Shown piece by piece: positions 45,461 to 54,490 of a stretch of 64,000 nucleotides of DNA. Source of the DNA: Streptomyces sp. NRRL F-5135 (GTDB lineage Bacteria; Actinomycetota; Actinomycetes; Streptomycetales; Streptomycetaceae); the NCBI RefSeq assembly GCF_000719775.1, contig NZ_JOHR01000008.1:310001-374000 (forward strand), given 5' to 3'. Position numbers and translations under genes: made by a program. The notes beneath the pieces are model-generated. The model worked only from the letters and a program-made list of their open reading frames with translations, was not told the origin of the DNA and did not search any database. The stretch's first letter is position 1, and every line of letters begins with the position of its first letter.

Positions 45461-46453
45461 ATGACCACACCTCCCGACGTACTCGACGACTCCTCCACCC
45501 CGTCACCCAACGAGTCCGGATCGACACCTTCGGCGACACTGGGGGCCGACAGCAAGGGGTCGGTGGAGCAGATCGCGCTGATGCTGTTCATCGCCGTGCC
45601 CTTCCTGGCGCTGCTGGCGGCCGTCCCGCTGGCCTGGCGCTGGGGGGGTGTGAGCTGGCTCGACCTGGGGCTGATGGCGGGGATGTACTTCATCGGCTGT
45701 CATGGCGTGACGATCGGCTACCACCGCCATTTCACGCACGGCTCGTTCAAGGCGAAGCGGCCCCTGCGGATCGCGCTCGCGGTGGCCGGGTCGCTGGCTG
45801 TCGAGGGCCCGCTGGTGCGGTGGGTGGCGGATCACCGCAAGCACCACAAGTTCTCGGACGCGGAGGGCGACCCGCACTCGCCGTGGCGGTTCGGGGAGAC
45901 ACTGCCGGCCCTGATGAAGGGGTTGTGGTGGGCGCACATCGGCTGGCTCTTCGACGAGGAGCAGACGCCCCAGCACAAGTACGCGCCGGATCTGGTCAGG
46001 GACCCGGCCCTGCGCGCCGTCTCGCGCCAGTTCGCGCTGTGGACGGCCGTGTCGCTCGCCGTGCCGCCCCTGGTGGGCGGGCTGGTGACGATGTCGTGGT
46101 GGGGCGCGTTCACGGCGTTCTTCTGGGGGTCACTGGTTCGGGTGGCGTTGCTGCACCACGTGACGTGGTCGATCAATTCGATCTGTCACGCGGTGGGCAA
46201 GCGGCCCTTCAAGTCCCGGGACCGGTCGGGCAATGTGTGGTGGCTGGCGGTGCTCTCCTGCGGCGAGTCGTGGCACAACCTGCACCACGCGGACCCGACG
46301 AGCGCCCGGCACGGCGTGCTCAGGGGCCAGCTGGACTCCAGCGCGCGGCTGATCCGCTGGTTCGAGCTGCTGGGCTGGGCGACGGACGTCCGCTGGCCGA
46401 GCGAGGCACGTCTCGACTCCCGGCGCAAGGCCACGTCGTCGCACCCGGCATGA
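45461..46453 (+). CDS. Acyl-CoA (stearoyl) delta-9 desaturase
   Basis: 330 residues. Membrane di-iron desaturase that introduces a double bond into saturated acyl chains, adjusting membrane fluidity. Three histidine boxes are intact: GYHRHFTHGSF, DHRKHHKFSD and SWHNLHHADP. Four transmembrane helices are grouped in pairs around 38-85 and 175-215. The N-terminal 35 residues are Ser/Pro/Thr-rich. Its stop codon overlaps the ATG of a TetR regulator, forming an operon in which the regulator probably controls the desaturase. Confidence 0.93.
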   Translation: MTTPPDVLDDSSTPSPNESGSTPSATLGADSKGSVEQIALMLFIAVPFLALLAAVPLAWRWGGVSWLDLGLMAGMYFIGCHGVTIGYHRHFTHGSFKAKRPLRIALAVAGSLAVEGPLVRWVADHRKHHKFSDAEGDPHSPWRFGETLPALMKGLWWAHIGWLFDEEQTPQHKYAPDLVRDPALRAVSRQFALWTAVSLAVPPLVGGLVTMSWWGAFTAFFWGSLVRVALLHHVTWSINSICHAVGKRPFKSRDRSGNVWWLAVLSCGESWHNLHHADPTSARHGVLRGQLDSSARLIRWFELLGWATDVRWPSEARLDSRRKATSSHPA

Positions 46454-47148
46454 TGGGCACCGTGGCGATAGAAGGCGGTACGAGCGGCAAGAGCGGCCCC
46501 GAGATGACCCGGACCCCGGGCGGCAGGCGCGCCCGCCGGGTCCGCATGACCGGCGCGGAACGCCGCGAGCAACTGCTGGACATCGGCCGCAAGGTCTTCG
46601 CGGAGAAGGGTTTCGAGGCGACGTCGGTCGAGGAGATCGCGTCGAAGGCGGGGGTCTCCAAGCCGGTGGTGTACGAGCACTTCGGCGGCAAGGAGGGGCT
46701 GTACGCGGTGGTGGTGGACCGCGAGATGCGCCAGCTGCTGGACATGGTCACCAGCGCGCTGACCGCGGGCCACCCCCGTGAGCTGCTGGAGCAGGCGGCG
46801 TTCGCGCTCCTCGACTACATCGAGAGGTACACGGACGGCTTCCGCATCCTGGTCCGGGACTCGCCGGTGGCCCAGTCGACGGGCACGTTCGCGTCGCTCA
46901 TCAGCGATATCGCCACGCAGGTGGAGGACATCCTGGGCATGGAGTTCAAGGCCCGCGGCTTCGACCCGAAGCTGGCGCCGCTGTACGCGCAGGCCCTGGT
47001 GGGCATGGTGGCGCTGACGGGCCAGTGGTGGGTGGACGCGCGCCGCCCGAAGAAGTCGGAGGTGGCGGCGCACCTGGTGAACCTGGCGTGGCACGGGCTG
47101 GAGAACCTGGAGCCGAGGCCGCGGCTGATAGGGCACCGGAAGATCTGA
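46450..47148 (+). CDS. TetR family regulator
   Basis: 232 residues from an ATG overlapping the desaturase TGA (ATGA); a second ATG follows directly. N-terminal helix-turn-helix (about 37-83: RREQLLDIGRKVFAEKGFEATSVEEIASKAGVSKPVVYEHFGGKEGLYAVVVDRE). The helical ligand-binding domain runs to the end (ALLDYIERYTDGFRILVRDSP, LVGMVALTGQWWVDARRP). It most likely senses acyl-CoA or lipid state and represses the operon through the palindrome upstream of the desaturase; this is inference from operon structure. Confidence 0.92.
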   Translation: MMGTVAIEGGTSGKSGPEMTRTPGGRRARRVRMTGAERREQLLDIGRKVFAEKGFEATSVEEIASKAGVSKPVVYEHFGGKEGLYAVVVDREMRQLLDMVTSALTAGHPRELLEQAAFALLDYIERYTDGFRILVRDSPVAQSTGTFASLISDIATQVEDILGMEFKARGFDPKLAPLYAQALVGMVALTGQWWVDARRPKKSEVAAHLVNLAWHGLENLEPRPRLIGHRKI

Positions 47149-47170
47149 CGCCGGGCAGTCCGCGGCCCTG

Positions 47171-47800
47171 TCAGGCCCGGGTGATCGCCTCGTCGATGGC
47201 GAAACCCTTGGCGGGGCCCTCCGGGATCACGGCGTCCGTGCCATAGGAGACGCGGTGTTCGTCGGCGTAGATGCCCTTCCGGGTGTCGGGGCCCGCCAGC
47301 ACGACGACCGTGCCGTCCTCGTCGAAGTCGTCGATGAGGACGTACAGCGGAATACCCGCGCGGGCGTACTCCCGGCGTTTGCGGGCCCGGTCACGCTCGG
47401 TGTTGCGCTGCCCGGGCGAGACGACCTCGATGACCATGGCGACGCCGGCCGCGTCGACGCCGAGGTTTTCCTCGTCGGGGATCTCATCCAGGTCCCTTGG
47501 GGCGACGAACAGGTCGGGGATCCAGACCTTCCGGCGGTGGATGACGTTGCCGTCATGCCACACCGCGTGGTCACCGCCCTCAAGGTGGGCCTCCAGCGCC
47601 CTGCGGAGACGGTTGATGAGCACGGTATGACGACGACGACCGGTTGGCGACACTTCGATGGTTCCCTCGATGATCTCGGCCCGGTAGCCCTCGGGGAGTT
47701 CCATGGTCTTCCACGTCTGCCACAGGATCTCGTCCAGTTCGGGGACCGGCGTGGGCGTGTTGTCCGTCACCGGCATCACCTCATGTGCGAGAGCGGTCAT
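47171..47800 (-). CDS. Uma2 family (DUF820) PD-(D/E)XK endonuclease-like protein
   Basis: 209 residues, ATG with GGAGGAGGTG upstream. Restriction-endonuclease-like fold: YRAEIIEGTIEVSPTGRRRHTVLINRLRRAL, VWIPDLFVAP (the PD element) and VAMVIEVVSPGQRNTERDRARKRREYARAGIPLYVLID, where E-V-V is the ExK-like strand (E-x-V variant usual in Uma2). Such genes are numerous in Streptomyces and cyanobacteria and their role is unknown. Single gene, 22 bp convergent with tetR. Confidence 0.9.
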   Translation of the reverse strand: MTALAHEVMPVTDNTPTPVPELDEILWQTWKTMELPEGYRAEIIEGTIEVSPTGRRRHTVLINRLRRALEAHLEGGDHAVWHDGNVIHRRKVWIPDLFVAPRDLDEIPDEENLGVDAAGVAMVIEVVSPGQRNTERDRARKRREYARAGIPLYVLIDDFDEDGTVVVLAGPDTRKGIYADEHRVSYGTDAVIPEGPAKGFAIDEAITRA

Positions 47801-47938
47801 CGTGAAGCACCTCCTCCATCAGTTTGGGCGCAGGCACCACTACGGCACAAGCGACACCGTGACGCTACGGATCCGTCGCGTCACCGAGGGCGGATCGACC
47901 GACTATCACCAAAATGAGTGACGGTCGCGTCGCGGCTG

Positions 47939-48892
47939 TCAGGCCGCCGTGCCGGCCACCGCGAAGACGCGGCGGAAGGGGAAGACCGTGCCGTGCGGGG
48001 TCGGGGGGTAGGCGGTGCGGAGGAGGGCCCGGTACTCCTCGGTGAAGTCCGCCGCCGCCTGCTCGTCGTCCGCGAGCGCGGTGAGGACCGGGCGCAGGGC
48101 CGTGCCCTTGGTCCAGTCGAGGACCGCGTCCTCGCCGGTGAGCAGCTGGAGGTAGGTGGTCTCCCAGACCTCCACCGCGCAGCCGAGGTCCAGCAGGCGG
48201 GCGAGGTAGTCCGCGGGCTCCAGGACGGCCGCCCGGTTACGGACGGCGGTGGCCAGGCGGTCGCGCCAGCGCGGGGCGGCGCACAGGTCGGCGAGGAGGG
48301 CGTGGCTGGGGGCGGCGAAGTTGCCGGGGACCTGGAAGGCGAACGTGCCGCCGGGCGCCAGGGCCTCGATCCAGCGGGGGAAGGAGTCGGCGTGGCCGGG
48401 GACCCACTGGAGCGCGGCGTTCGAGACGATCAGGCCGTACGGCTCGTCGGGGGTCCAGGCCGTCGCGTCGGCGGCCCGGAAGTCCATGGTGCCGCCGCCG
48501 GCCGTGGGGCCCTCGTAGTCCTTCCTCGCCTTGTCGAGCATCTCCGGGGAGTTGTCGAAGCCGGTGATGCGGGCGGCCGGCCAGCGGTCCGCGAGGAGCG
48601 CGGTGACGTTGCCGGGGCCGCAGCCGATGTCGGCGATCCTGACGGTGCCGTCGGCGCCGCGCGGGGGCTCGGGGACGCGGGAGAGGAGGTCCAGGAAGGG
48701 GCGTGCCCGGTGGCCGGAGTGGCGCAGGTACTGGTGCGGGTCCCAGGTGGCCGCGGCGGGCGCCGCGGCGCCCGGGGCCCCGGTGTCCCGGCCGGCTCCG
48801 GCGGCCGGAGTGGTGTCCGGGCGGCCCGACGGACCCGCGGACGGGCCTGGGTTCGGGCCTGACGGCGGTGTGGAACGCGGCGCGGAACGCAT
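47939..48892 (-). CDS. tam: Trans-aconitate 2-methyltransferase
   Basis: 317 residues from the ATG at MRSAPRS. Methylates trans-aconitate, relieving aconitase inhibition. After a Pro/Gly/Ala-rich N-terminal extension of about 48 residues the Tam domain begins TWDPHQYLRHSGHRARPFLDLLSRV. SAM motif I is VRIADIGCGPGNVTALLADRWP, followed by ITGFDNSPEMLDKAR, VSNAALQWVPGH, LAPGGTFAFQVPGN and VWETTYLQLLTGEDAVLDWTKGTALRPVL. Divergent from tamR across a shared perfect palindrome; in S. coelicolor TamR represses tam and is released by citrate or aconitates. Confidence 0.93.
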   Translation of the reverse strand: MRSAPRSTPPSGPNPGPSAGPSGRPDTTPAAGAGRDTGAPGAAAPAAATWDPHQYLRHSGHRARPFLDLLSRVPEPPRGADGTVRIADIGCGPGNVTALLADRWPAARITGFDNSPEMLDKARKDYEGPTAGGGTMDFRAADATAWTPDEPYGLIVSNAALQWVPGHADSFPRWIEALAPGGTFAFQVPGNFAAPSHALLADLCAAPRWRDRLATAVRNRAAVLEPADYLARLLDLGCAVEVWETTYLQLLTGEDAVLDWTKGTALRPVLTALADDEQAAADFTEEYRALLRTAYPPTPHGTVFPFRRVFAVAGTAA

Positions 48893-48961
48893 GGTCTTGC
48901 CCCTGTCGCGGGTACGGCGCGGCCGGGCGGGCGCCCGGCGTCGACCACCATGCCGCCCACA

Positions 48962-48979
48962 TCTCTTGACGTCAAGAGA
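48962..48979. promoter_or_regulatory. TamR operator between tam and tamR
   Basis: TCTCTTGACGTCAAGAGA is a perfect 18-bp palindrome. It contains TTGACG on both strands; on the minus strand this TTGACG can serve as the tam -35 box, with CATGGT 17 bp on. Occupancy by TamR would block tam. Confidence 0.75.
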
Positions 48980-48999
48980 CTTCATGTCGACAGACCCTC

Positions 49000-49005
49000 T
49001 ACACT
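49000..49005 (+). promoter_or_regulatory. -10 box of a probably leaderless tamR transcript
   Basis: TACACT ends 7 nt before the tamR ATG, with no ribosome site between, typical for leaderless Streptomyces mRNAs. The palindromic operator covers the matching -35 position. Confidence 0.5.
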
Positions 49006-49012
49006 GATCGTC

Positions 49013-49510
49013 ATGGAGGACGAGGTCGACCGTCTGGTCGCGGCTTGGCGCCGGGAGCGCCCGGACCTCGACGTGGAGCCGCTCGAAGTGCTCAGCCGGG
49101 TCAGCAGGCTGGCCCGCCACCTCGACCGCGCGCGGCGGATCGCGTTCTCCGAGCACGGCCTGGAGCCGTGGGAGTTCGACGTCCTGACCGCGCTGCGGCG
49201 CGCGGGCGACCCGTATCAGCTCTCCCCCGGCCAGTTGCTGACCCAGACCCTGGTCACCTCGGGCACGATGACGAACCGCATCGACCGGCTCACCAAGAAG
49301 GGCCTGGTCGAGCGGGAGCCCGACCCGAGCGACCGGCGCGGTGTACTGGTCCGGCTGACCGCCGAGGGGCGGGACCGCGCGGACCAGGCGCTCGCCGGGC
49401 TGCTGGAGCAGGAGCGCGCGATCCTCGCCGAGCTCTCCCGCCAGCAGCGCGGCGAACTTGCCTCGCTGCTACGGCAGTTGACCGCCCCGTTCGACAACAT
49501 TCCCGGCTGA
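49013..49510 (+). CDS. tamR: MarR family regulator TamR
   Basis: 165 residues. Winged-helix MarR fold: SRVSRLARHLDRARRIAFSEHGLEPWEFDVLTALRRAGDPYQLSPGQLLTQTLVTSGTMTNRIDRLTKKGLVEREPDPSDRRGVLVRLTAEG with recognition helix GTMTNRID and wing DPSDRRG. The preceding open codons are skipped because the -10 box and operator lie there. By position and sequence it is the counterpart of S. coelicolor TamR, a citrate/trans-aconitate-responsive repressor of tam, aconitase and citrate synthase genes. Confidence 0.9.
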   Translation: MEDEVDRLVAAWRRERPDLDVEPLEVLSRVSRLARHLDRARRIAFSEHGLEPWEFDVLTALRRAGDPYQLSPGQLLTQTLVTSGTMTNRIDRLTKKGLVEREPDPSDRRGVLVRLTAEGRDRADQALAGLLEQERAILAELSRQQRGELASLLRQLTAPFDNIPG

Positions 49511-49578
49511 GGGCCGGCGGGACCGTGAGTACGCCCGGATCCCCGCCCGGATGCCCGGCGCCGGGAGCCCGCCGACGA

Positions 49579-50670
49579 TCACGGGACTGACCTCAGGGGC
49601 TGCTCCGGCGCCTCGGCGGGGCCCACGCCGGCCCGGCGGGCCAGTGCGACGGCGGCCAGGGTCGAGTGCACCCCCAGCTTGCCGAGCACGTTCTGCATGT
49701 GCGTTCGGACCGTGTGGGGCGAGAGGAACAGGCGCTCGGCGACGGCCTTGCGCCCCAGCCCCGCCACCATGCAGCGCAGGACCTCGCGCTCGCGCGGGGT
49801 GAGCGACTCGACCAGCCGCTCGCTGTCGGTGCGGTGCTTGCGGGCGGCCGTCAGTTCCCGCAGGACGCCGGTGAGCAGGGCGGGCGGCAGGTGGGTCTCG
49901 TCGCGCAGCACGCCCCGCACGACGGTGAGCAGCCGCTGGAGCGAGCAGTCCTTGGCGACCCAGCCGGAGGCTCCCGCCTGAAGGGCCAGGGCGGCCCGGC
50001 GCGGGTCGTCCTTCTCGGCGAGGACGACCGACCGGACGGAGGGCTGCGCGGAGCGGACGCCGACGACGAGCGAGATGCCGTCGACCAGAGCCTGTTCACC
50101 GCCGTCCGGGACGGCCCGCGCGACGGGCATCCTGACCGGTCCGCCGACGACCGGACCGCCGCCGACCGGTGCCCCGACGACCGGACCGCCGGCCGCGGCC
50201 GGGAGCTGCCCGCCCGCCTGCCCCGTGGCGTGTCCGGCGCCGTACGACGCCGCCGCCGGGCCCGTACCGTACGCCGCCCGGTGGCCGACGACCGGTCCGG
50301 GGCCGTACCCCGCGCCGCGGCTCCCACCGGGGCCCGCGCCCGGGCCGCCGAGCGGACCCGTGCCGTGCCCGGCGAACGGTCCTCCCGGTGCGGCCCGCGT
50401 CGCGCCGATGACCGCCGCGCCGTTCAGGCCCGCGGCCGGCCCCGGCGCCGACGGCGCGCCCGCGGGCCCCGCCGTCGCGCCGAGATCCGCGTCGACCAGC
50501 ATCACGTCGAATCTGCGCCCCTCCGCGGCCGCCCGGTCCAGGCAGCGCAGCGCGGCGGGGCCGCTGCCGGCCGCCGCGACGTCCACGTCGGGCTCGGCCG
50601 CGAGCGCGGCGGCCAGTGACTCGGCGAAGATGCGGTGGTCGTCCACCACGAGAACCCGGATACGTACCAA
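49579..50670 (-). CDS. LuxR-type response regulator with split receiver domain
   Basis: 363 residues, TTG start after AGGGGG. The receiver domain begins RVLVVDDHRIFAESLAAAL with phospho-acceptor D60 (FDVMLVDADLG). About 125 residues of Gly/Pro/Ala-rich sequence (about 64-190) then interrupt it before it resumes VDGISLVVGVRSAQPSVRSVVLAEKDDPRRAALALQAGASGWVAKDC. The LuxR DNA-binding domain is at the C-terminus (LTPREREVLRCMVAGLGRKAVAERLFLSPHTVRTHMQNVLGKLGV). No kinase gene is adjacent. Normal members are about 215-230 residues, so the excess is the insertion. Confidence 0.88.
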   Translation of the reverse strand: MVRIRVLVVDDHRIFAESLAAALAAEPDVDVAAAGSGPAALRCLDRAAAEGRRFDVMLVDADLGATAGPAGAPSAPGPAAGLNGAAVIGATRAAPGGPFAGHGTGPLGGPGAGPGGSRGAGYGPGPVVGHRAAYGTGPAAASYGAGHATGQAGGQLPAAAGGPVVGAPVGGGPVVGGPVRMPVARAVPDGGEQALVDGISLVVGVRSAQPSVRSVVLAEKDDPRRAALALQAGASGWVAKDCSLQRLLTVVRGVLRDETHLPPALLTGVLRELTAARKHRTDSERLVESLTPREREVLRCMVAGLGRKAVAERLFLSPHTVRTHMQNVLGKLGVHSTLAAVALARRAGVGPAEAPEQPLRSVP

Positions 50671-51004
50671 CGCAAACCCCCTGACGGCGGGGAGCGGACT
50701 GCGCGGGGCACGGCGCCCGGGAAACGGTTGGGTGTCCCGTCACCAGTCCGGCCGCCGCCGTCCTGCCGACCAACACCCCGCCCCGGGCGCCGTACCCGAC
50801 TTGTCTCCACCCCTGAAACAGCACCGGCCCCCACCGGTGCTGTCCATCAGCGTACGGGCGTGGGGGCGGAGCCGAAGGTAATTCGCGGAACTCGAATGGC
50901 CTGGCCGTTTATCGTGCGTCTGACGTTTCGAATAAGACAGAAGTCGACAATAAATGACATGGAGAGTGTTGTGAATGGTTGAGAACGGCCATTTCAAAAC
51001 GCTC
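50671..51004. other. AT-rich spacer between galK and the response regulator gene
   Basis: No gene. The part from 50881 to 51004 is unusually AT-rich for this chromosome. It carries AATGGCC-T-GGCCGTT (50897-50911) and AACGGCCATT near 50983, related half-sites that may bind a regulator of the downstream response regulator gene. Confidence 0.4.
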
Positions 51005-52315
51005 TCAGAGCACCCGGTGCGCGCCCTTCGACGCGGTCGCCGGGAAGACCCTCGGTGCCGTGTACCCCGCCGCGGCGAACGCCTCCTCCACCGATTTCGT
51101 CACCGCCGCCGCTTCCGTCTCCTCGACCAGGACGATCGCCGACCCGCCGAAGCCGCCGCCCGTCATCCGTGCCCCCAGGGCACCAGCCGCCGTGGCCGCG
51201 GAGACCACCAGGTCCAGTTCGGGGCAGGAGACACGCAGGTCGTCGCGGAGGGACGCGTGCCCCTCGGTCAGGACCGGTCCGACGGCGCGCACGTCGCCGG
51301 CGTCCAGGAGGGCGATGACCTGTTCCACGCGGTGGTCGTCGCTCACGACGTGCCGTACGAACGCGCGGACGTCGTCGCTCTCGCCCGCCTCGGCGAGCCG
51401 GTCGAGCGCCGCGGGCAGTTCCCCGTACGGCACGTCGCGCAGCGCGCGCACCCCGAGCGCCCGCGCGCCCGCCTCGCACCCCGCGCGCCGCTCGGCGTAC
51501 GCGCCGTCGCCCAGCGCGTGCTTGACCCGGGTGTCGACCACCAGGAGCCGCAGACCGTGGGCGGCCAGGTCGAAGGGGACCTGACGCCTGCCCAGGTCCC
51601 GGGTGTCCAGGTACAGCGCGTGCCCGGCGGTGGCGCACGCCGAGGCCATCTGGTCCATGATCCCGCAGGGGACGCCGACGAACTCGTTCTCGGCGCGCTG
51701 CGCGAGGACCGCCAGCTCGGCGGCCGGCAGACCGAGTCCGTACAGGTCGTTCAGGGCCAGCGCCGTGACGACCTCCAGGGCCGCCGAGGACGACAGTCCC
51801 GCGCCCGTGGGGACGGTCGAGGACAGGTGGATGTCCGCGCCGGGTATCTCGTGCCCCGCGTCGCGCAGGACGTGCACGACGCCCGCCGGGTACGCGGCCC
51901 AGCCGGTGCCGGAGCCCGGCACGAGCCCGTCCGGGCCGAGTTCGACCACGCCCTGGGAGACATCGGCGGAGTGCAGGCGGAGGACGCCGTCGGCGCGGCG
52001 GGCGACGGCGGCGAGCGCGGTGTGCGGCAGCGCCAGCGGCAGCACGAAACCGTCGTTGAAGTCGGTGTACTCGCCGATCAGGTTGACCCGGCCGGGCGCC
52101 GCCCAGACGCCGTCCGGATCGGCACCGTACAGCTCCCGGAACTCCTCGGCGACGCGCCGGGCGGCGACCGCGTCCCCGCTCTCCGGCCCGGCGTCCGCGA
52201 CCTCCGCGCCGGCCACCTCCGCACCGGAGACAGCCGGGTCCGCTGCCGCCGTACCCTCAGCCGTACCCTCGGCCTCCGTACCCGTGACCGCCGCGCCCTG
52301 CCGTGCCTCACTCAC
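51005..52315 (-). CDS. galK: Galactokinase
   Basis: 436 residues, GTG start 8 nt after GAGGAG. Phosphorylates galactose to galactose-1-phosphate with ATP, the first Leloir step. GHMP-kinase motifs: galactose-binding APGRVNLIGEYTDFNDGFVLPLAL (GEYTD in place of the more common GEHTD), ATP loop STVPTGAGLSSSAALEV, and C-terminal ARMTGGGFGGSAIVL. An N-terminal extension of about 50 residues rich in Ala/Glu is absent from most galactokinases, but the ribosome site supports it. Last gene of galTEK; its ribosome site overlaps the galE stop codon region. Confidence 0.94.
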   Translation of the reverse strand: MSEARQGAAVTGTEAEGTAEGTAAADPAVSGAEVAGAEVADAGPESGDAVAARRVAEEFRELYGADPDGVWAAPGRVNLIGEYTDFNDGFVLPLALPHTALAAVARRADGVLRLHSADVSQGVVELGPDGLVPGSGTGWAAYPAGVVHVLRDAGHEIPGADIHLSSTVPTGAGLSSSAALEVVTALALNDLYGLGLPAAELAVLAQRAENEFVGVPCGIMDQMASACATAGHALYLDTRDLGRRQVPFDLAAHGLRLLVVDTRVKHALGDGAYAERRAGCEAGARALGVRALRDVPYGELPAALDRLAEAGESDDVRAFVRHVVSDDHRVEQVIALLDAGDVRAVGPVLTEGHASLRDDLRVSCPELDLVVSAATAAGALGARMTGGGFGGSAIVLVEETEAAAVTKSVEEAFAAAGYTAPRVFPATASKGAHRVL

Positions 52316-52327
52316 CCGTGTCTCTCC

Positions 52328-53314
52328 TCACGCTTCGTTCTCCTCCCCGCCGCGCGCGAACGCCCACGCGTCCGCGACGATGCCCGCCAGGTCGGCGCGG
52401 CTCGGGGTCCAGCCCAGGCGGCGGTGGGCCGTCCCGGCGGACGCAACCAGGACGGCGGGGTCACCGGCCCGGCGCTCCGCGACGACCTCCGGCACGGGGT
52501 GCCCGGTGACCTCGCGCACGGTCTCGATGACCTCGCGGACCGAGAAGCCGTTGCCGTTGCCGAGGTTGCAGATCAGGTGCTCGCCGGCCACCGCCGCGTC
52601 CAGCGCGCGCAGATGGGCCTCGGCCAGGTCCGCGACGTGGATGTAGTCGCGCACGCAGGTGCCGTCGGGCGTCGGGTAGTCCTCGCCGTAGACGGAGATC
52701 GACTCGCGCTTGCCGAGGGCGACCTGGAGGACCAGCGGGATCAGGTGCGACTCGGGGTCGTGGCGTTCGCCGGCGGTGGCTCCGGAGCGCGTGCGGTACG
52801 CGCCCGCCACGTTGAAGTACCGCAGCGAGACGGCGGCGAGGCCGTGCGCCGCGCACTCGCCGCCGATCATGTGGTCCACGGCGAGCTTCGTCGCGCCGTA
52901 CGGATTGGTGGGCGCGGTCGGGTCGGTCTCCGTGATCGGGGTGGAGACGGGCTCGCCGTAGGTCGCGGCGGTGGAGGAGAAGACCAGCGTGCGCACACCG
53001 GCGTCGCGCATGGCGGCGAGCAGCGCCATGGAACCGCCGACGTTGTTGTCCCAGTACTTCTCGGGCCTGGCGACGGACTCGCCGACCTGCGAGGAGGCGG
53101 CGAAGTGCAGCACCGCGTCGTACGACGAGTCCACCCACTTGGCCGCGTCCTGGACCCGGCCCTCGATGAACTCGGCGCCCTCGGGCACGCCCTCGCGGAA
53201 GCCGGTGGAGAGGTCGTCGAGGACGGTCACCTCGTGGCCGGCCTCCAGCAGATGCGCGGCGACCACGCTGCCGACGTATCCCGCACCGCCCGTGACCAGG
53301 TACTTCTTGCTCAC
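52328..53314 (-). CDS. galE: UDP-glucose 4-epimerase
   Basis: 328 residues, GTG start overlapping the galT stop (GTGA). Interconverts UDP-galactose and UDP-glucose using bound NAD+. Extended SDR fold: [35 protein letters not shown] (GxxGxxG), catalytic Ser-Tyr-x3-Lys region [11 protein letters not shown] and [13 protein letters not shown], followed by [15 protein letters not shown]. Second gene of the galactose operon. Confidence 0.96.
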   Translation of the reverse strand: MSKKYLVTGGAGYVGSVVAAHLLEAGHEVTVLDDLSTGFREGVPEGAEFIEGRVQDAAKWVDSSYDAVLHFAASSQVGESVARPEKYWDNNVGGSMALLAAMRDAGVRTLVFSSTAATYGEPVSTPITETDPTAPTNPYGATKLAVDHMIGGECAAHGLAAVSLRYFNVAGAYRTRSGATAGERHDPESHLIPLVLQVALGKRESISVYGEDYPTPDGTCVRDYIHVADLAEAHLRALDAAVAGEHLICNLGNGNGFSVREVIETVREVTGHPVPEVVAERRAGDPAVLVASAGTAHRRLGWTPSRADLAGIVADAWAFARGGEENEA

Positions 53315-54354
53315 TCGCTCGCTACCTCTCGCAGTCGCTCGGCCGCGGCCTCCGGCGGCACGTCGTTGATGAACACACTCATGCCGGATTCGGAACCCGC
53401 GAGGAATTTCAGCTTGCCGGAAGTGCGGCGGATGGTGAAAAGCTCGAGGTGGAGCGCGAAGTCCGCGCGTCCGGCCGCCCGGAAGGGCGCCTGGTGCCAG
53501 GCCGCGACGTACGGCGTGGGCGGTTCACCTTCACCGAAGATCCGGTCGAAGCGCCTCAACAGTTCCAGATAGATCTGTGGAAACTCTGTGCGCGCCTCCT
53601 CGTCCAGCCCGCGCAGGTCGGGGACCCGGCGCTTGGGGTAGAGGTGCGCTTCGTAGGGCCAGTGCGCGGCGTACGGCACGAAGGCGATCCAGTGCGCGCC
53701 CTCCAGCACCACCCGCGTGCCCTCGGCGCGCTCGCGCTCGACGATGTCGTCGAAGAGGTTGCGGCCGGTCTTCTCGCGGTGTTCGCGCAGGGAGCGCAGC
53801 ATCAGGTTCGCGCGCGGGGTGGCGAAGGGGTACGCGTAGATCTGCCCGTGCGGATGGCCGAGCGTCACGCCGATCTCGGCGCCGCGGTTCTCGAACGGGA
53901 AGACGTGCTCGACCTGCGGCAGCTCGGCCAGTTCCGCGGTGCGGTCGGTCCACACCTCCAGGACCGTCCCGGCCTGCTCCTCGGTGAGGTCCTTGAAGGA
54001 GGTGTCGTGGTCGGAGGTGAAGCAGACCACCTCACAGCGGCCGGTGTCCCCGGCGAGGGAGGGGAAACGATTCTCGAAGACGACGACGTCGTAGTCGTCC
54101 GCCGGGATCTCGCTGAGCCGGCCGTCCCGGGAGGGGCAGAGCGGGCACTCGTCGGCGGGCGGGTGGTACGTACGGCCCTGGCGGTGCGAGGCGATGGCGA
54201 CCGAGTCACCGAGCAGGACGTCGTGGCGCACCTCGGAGGTGGTGGAGGTGGGCCCGAGGGGCCGCTGGTCGACGGCGCCGCGCACGGCGTCGTCGCGGGA
54301 GTCGTAATAGACCAGCTCGCGACCGTCGGCGAGCCTCGTCACCGTCTTCTTCAT
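53311..54354 (-). CDS. galT: Galactose-1-phosphate uridylyltransferase
   Basis: 347 residues. Transfers UMP from UDP-glucose to galactose-1-phosphate. HIT-superfamily active site [13 protein letters not shown] (HPH with nucleophilic histidine), zinc-binding [20 protein letters not shown], and C-terminal [20 protein letters not shown]. First gene of galTEK; the promoter region upstream has direct repeats of CTGTTGGGT. Start ATG at [14 protein letters not shown]. Confidence 0.96.
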   Translation of the reverse strand: MKKTVTRLADGRELVYYDSRDDAVRGAVDQRPLGPTSTTSEVRHDVLLGDSVAIASHRQGRTYHPPADECPLCPSRDGRLSEIPADDYDVVVFENRFPSLAGDTGRCEVVCFTSDHDTSFKDLTEEQAGTVLEVWTDRTAELAELPQVEHVFPFENRGAEIGVTLGHPHGQIYAYPFATPRANLMLRSLREHREKTGRNLFDDIVERERAEGTRVVLEGAHWIAFVPYAAHWPYEAHLYPKRRVPDLRGLDEEARTEFPQIYLELLRRFDRIFGEGEPPTPYVAAWHQAPFRAAGRADFALHLELFTIRRTSGKLKFLAGSESGMSVFINDVPPEAAAERLREVASE

Positions 54355-54385
54355 CGGTCGATGCCTCCGAACCGCTTACCCACTC

Positions 54386-54424
54386 ACCCAACAGAACCGA
54401 ACACAAGAAATCATAACCCAACAG
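54386..54424 (-). promoter_or_regulatory. Direct repeats in the gal promoter
   Basis: CTGTTGGGT occurs twice, at 54394-54386 and 54424-54416, exactly 30 bp apart (three helical turns). The pair brackets the galT-proximal promoter with TATGAT beside the upstream copy. Hexamer repeats are known in Streptomyces galP1 operators, so these are candidate repressor sites. Confidence 0.5.
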
Positions 54425-54447
54425 TCCGGTCAACGCCGAGGTGATGG

Positions 54448-54490
54448 GTGGGGCAGTGGGGCAGTGGGGCAGTGGGGCAGTGGGGCAGAG
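54448..54490. repeat. 8-bp tandem repeat GGGGCAGT
   Basis: Five near-identical GGGGCAGT units, then GGGGCAGA and two AGGCGGGG units. Situated just upstream of the gal promoter region; likely slippage-prone. Confidence 0.75.
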
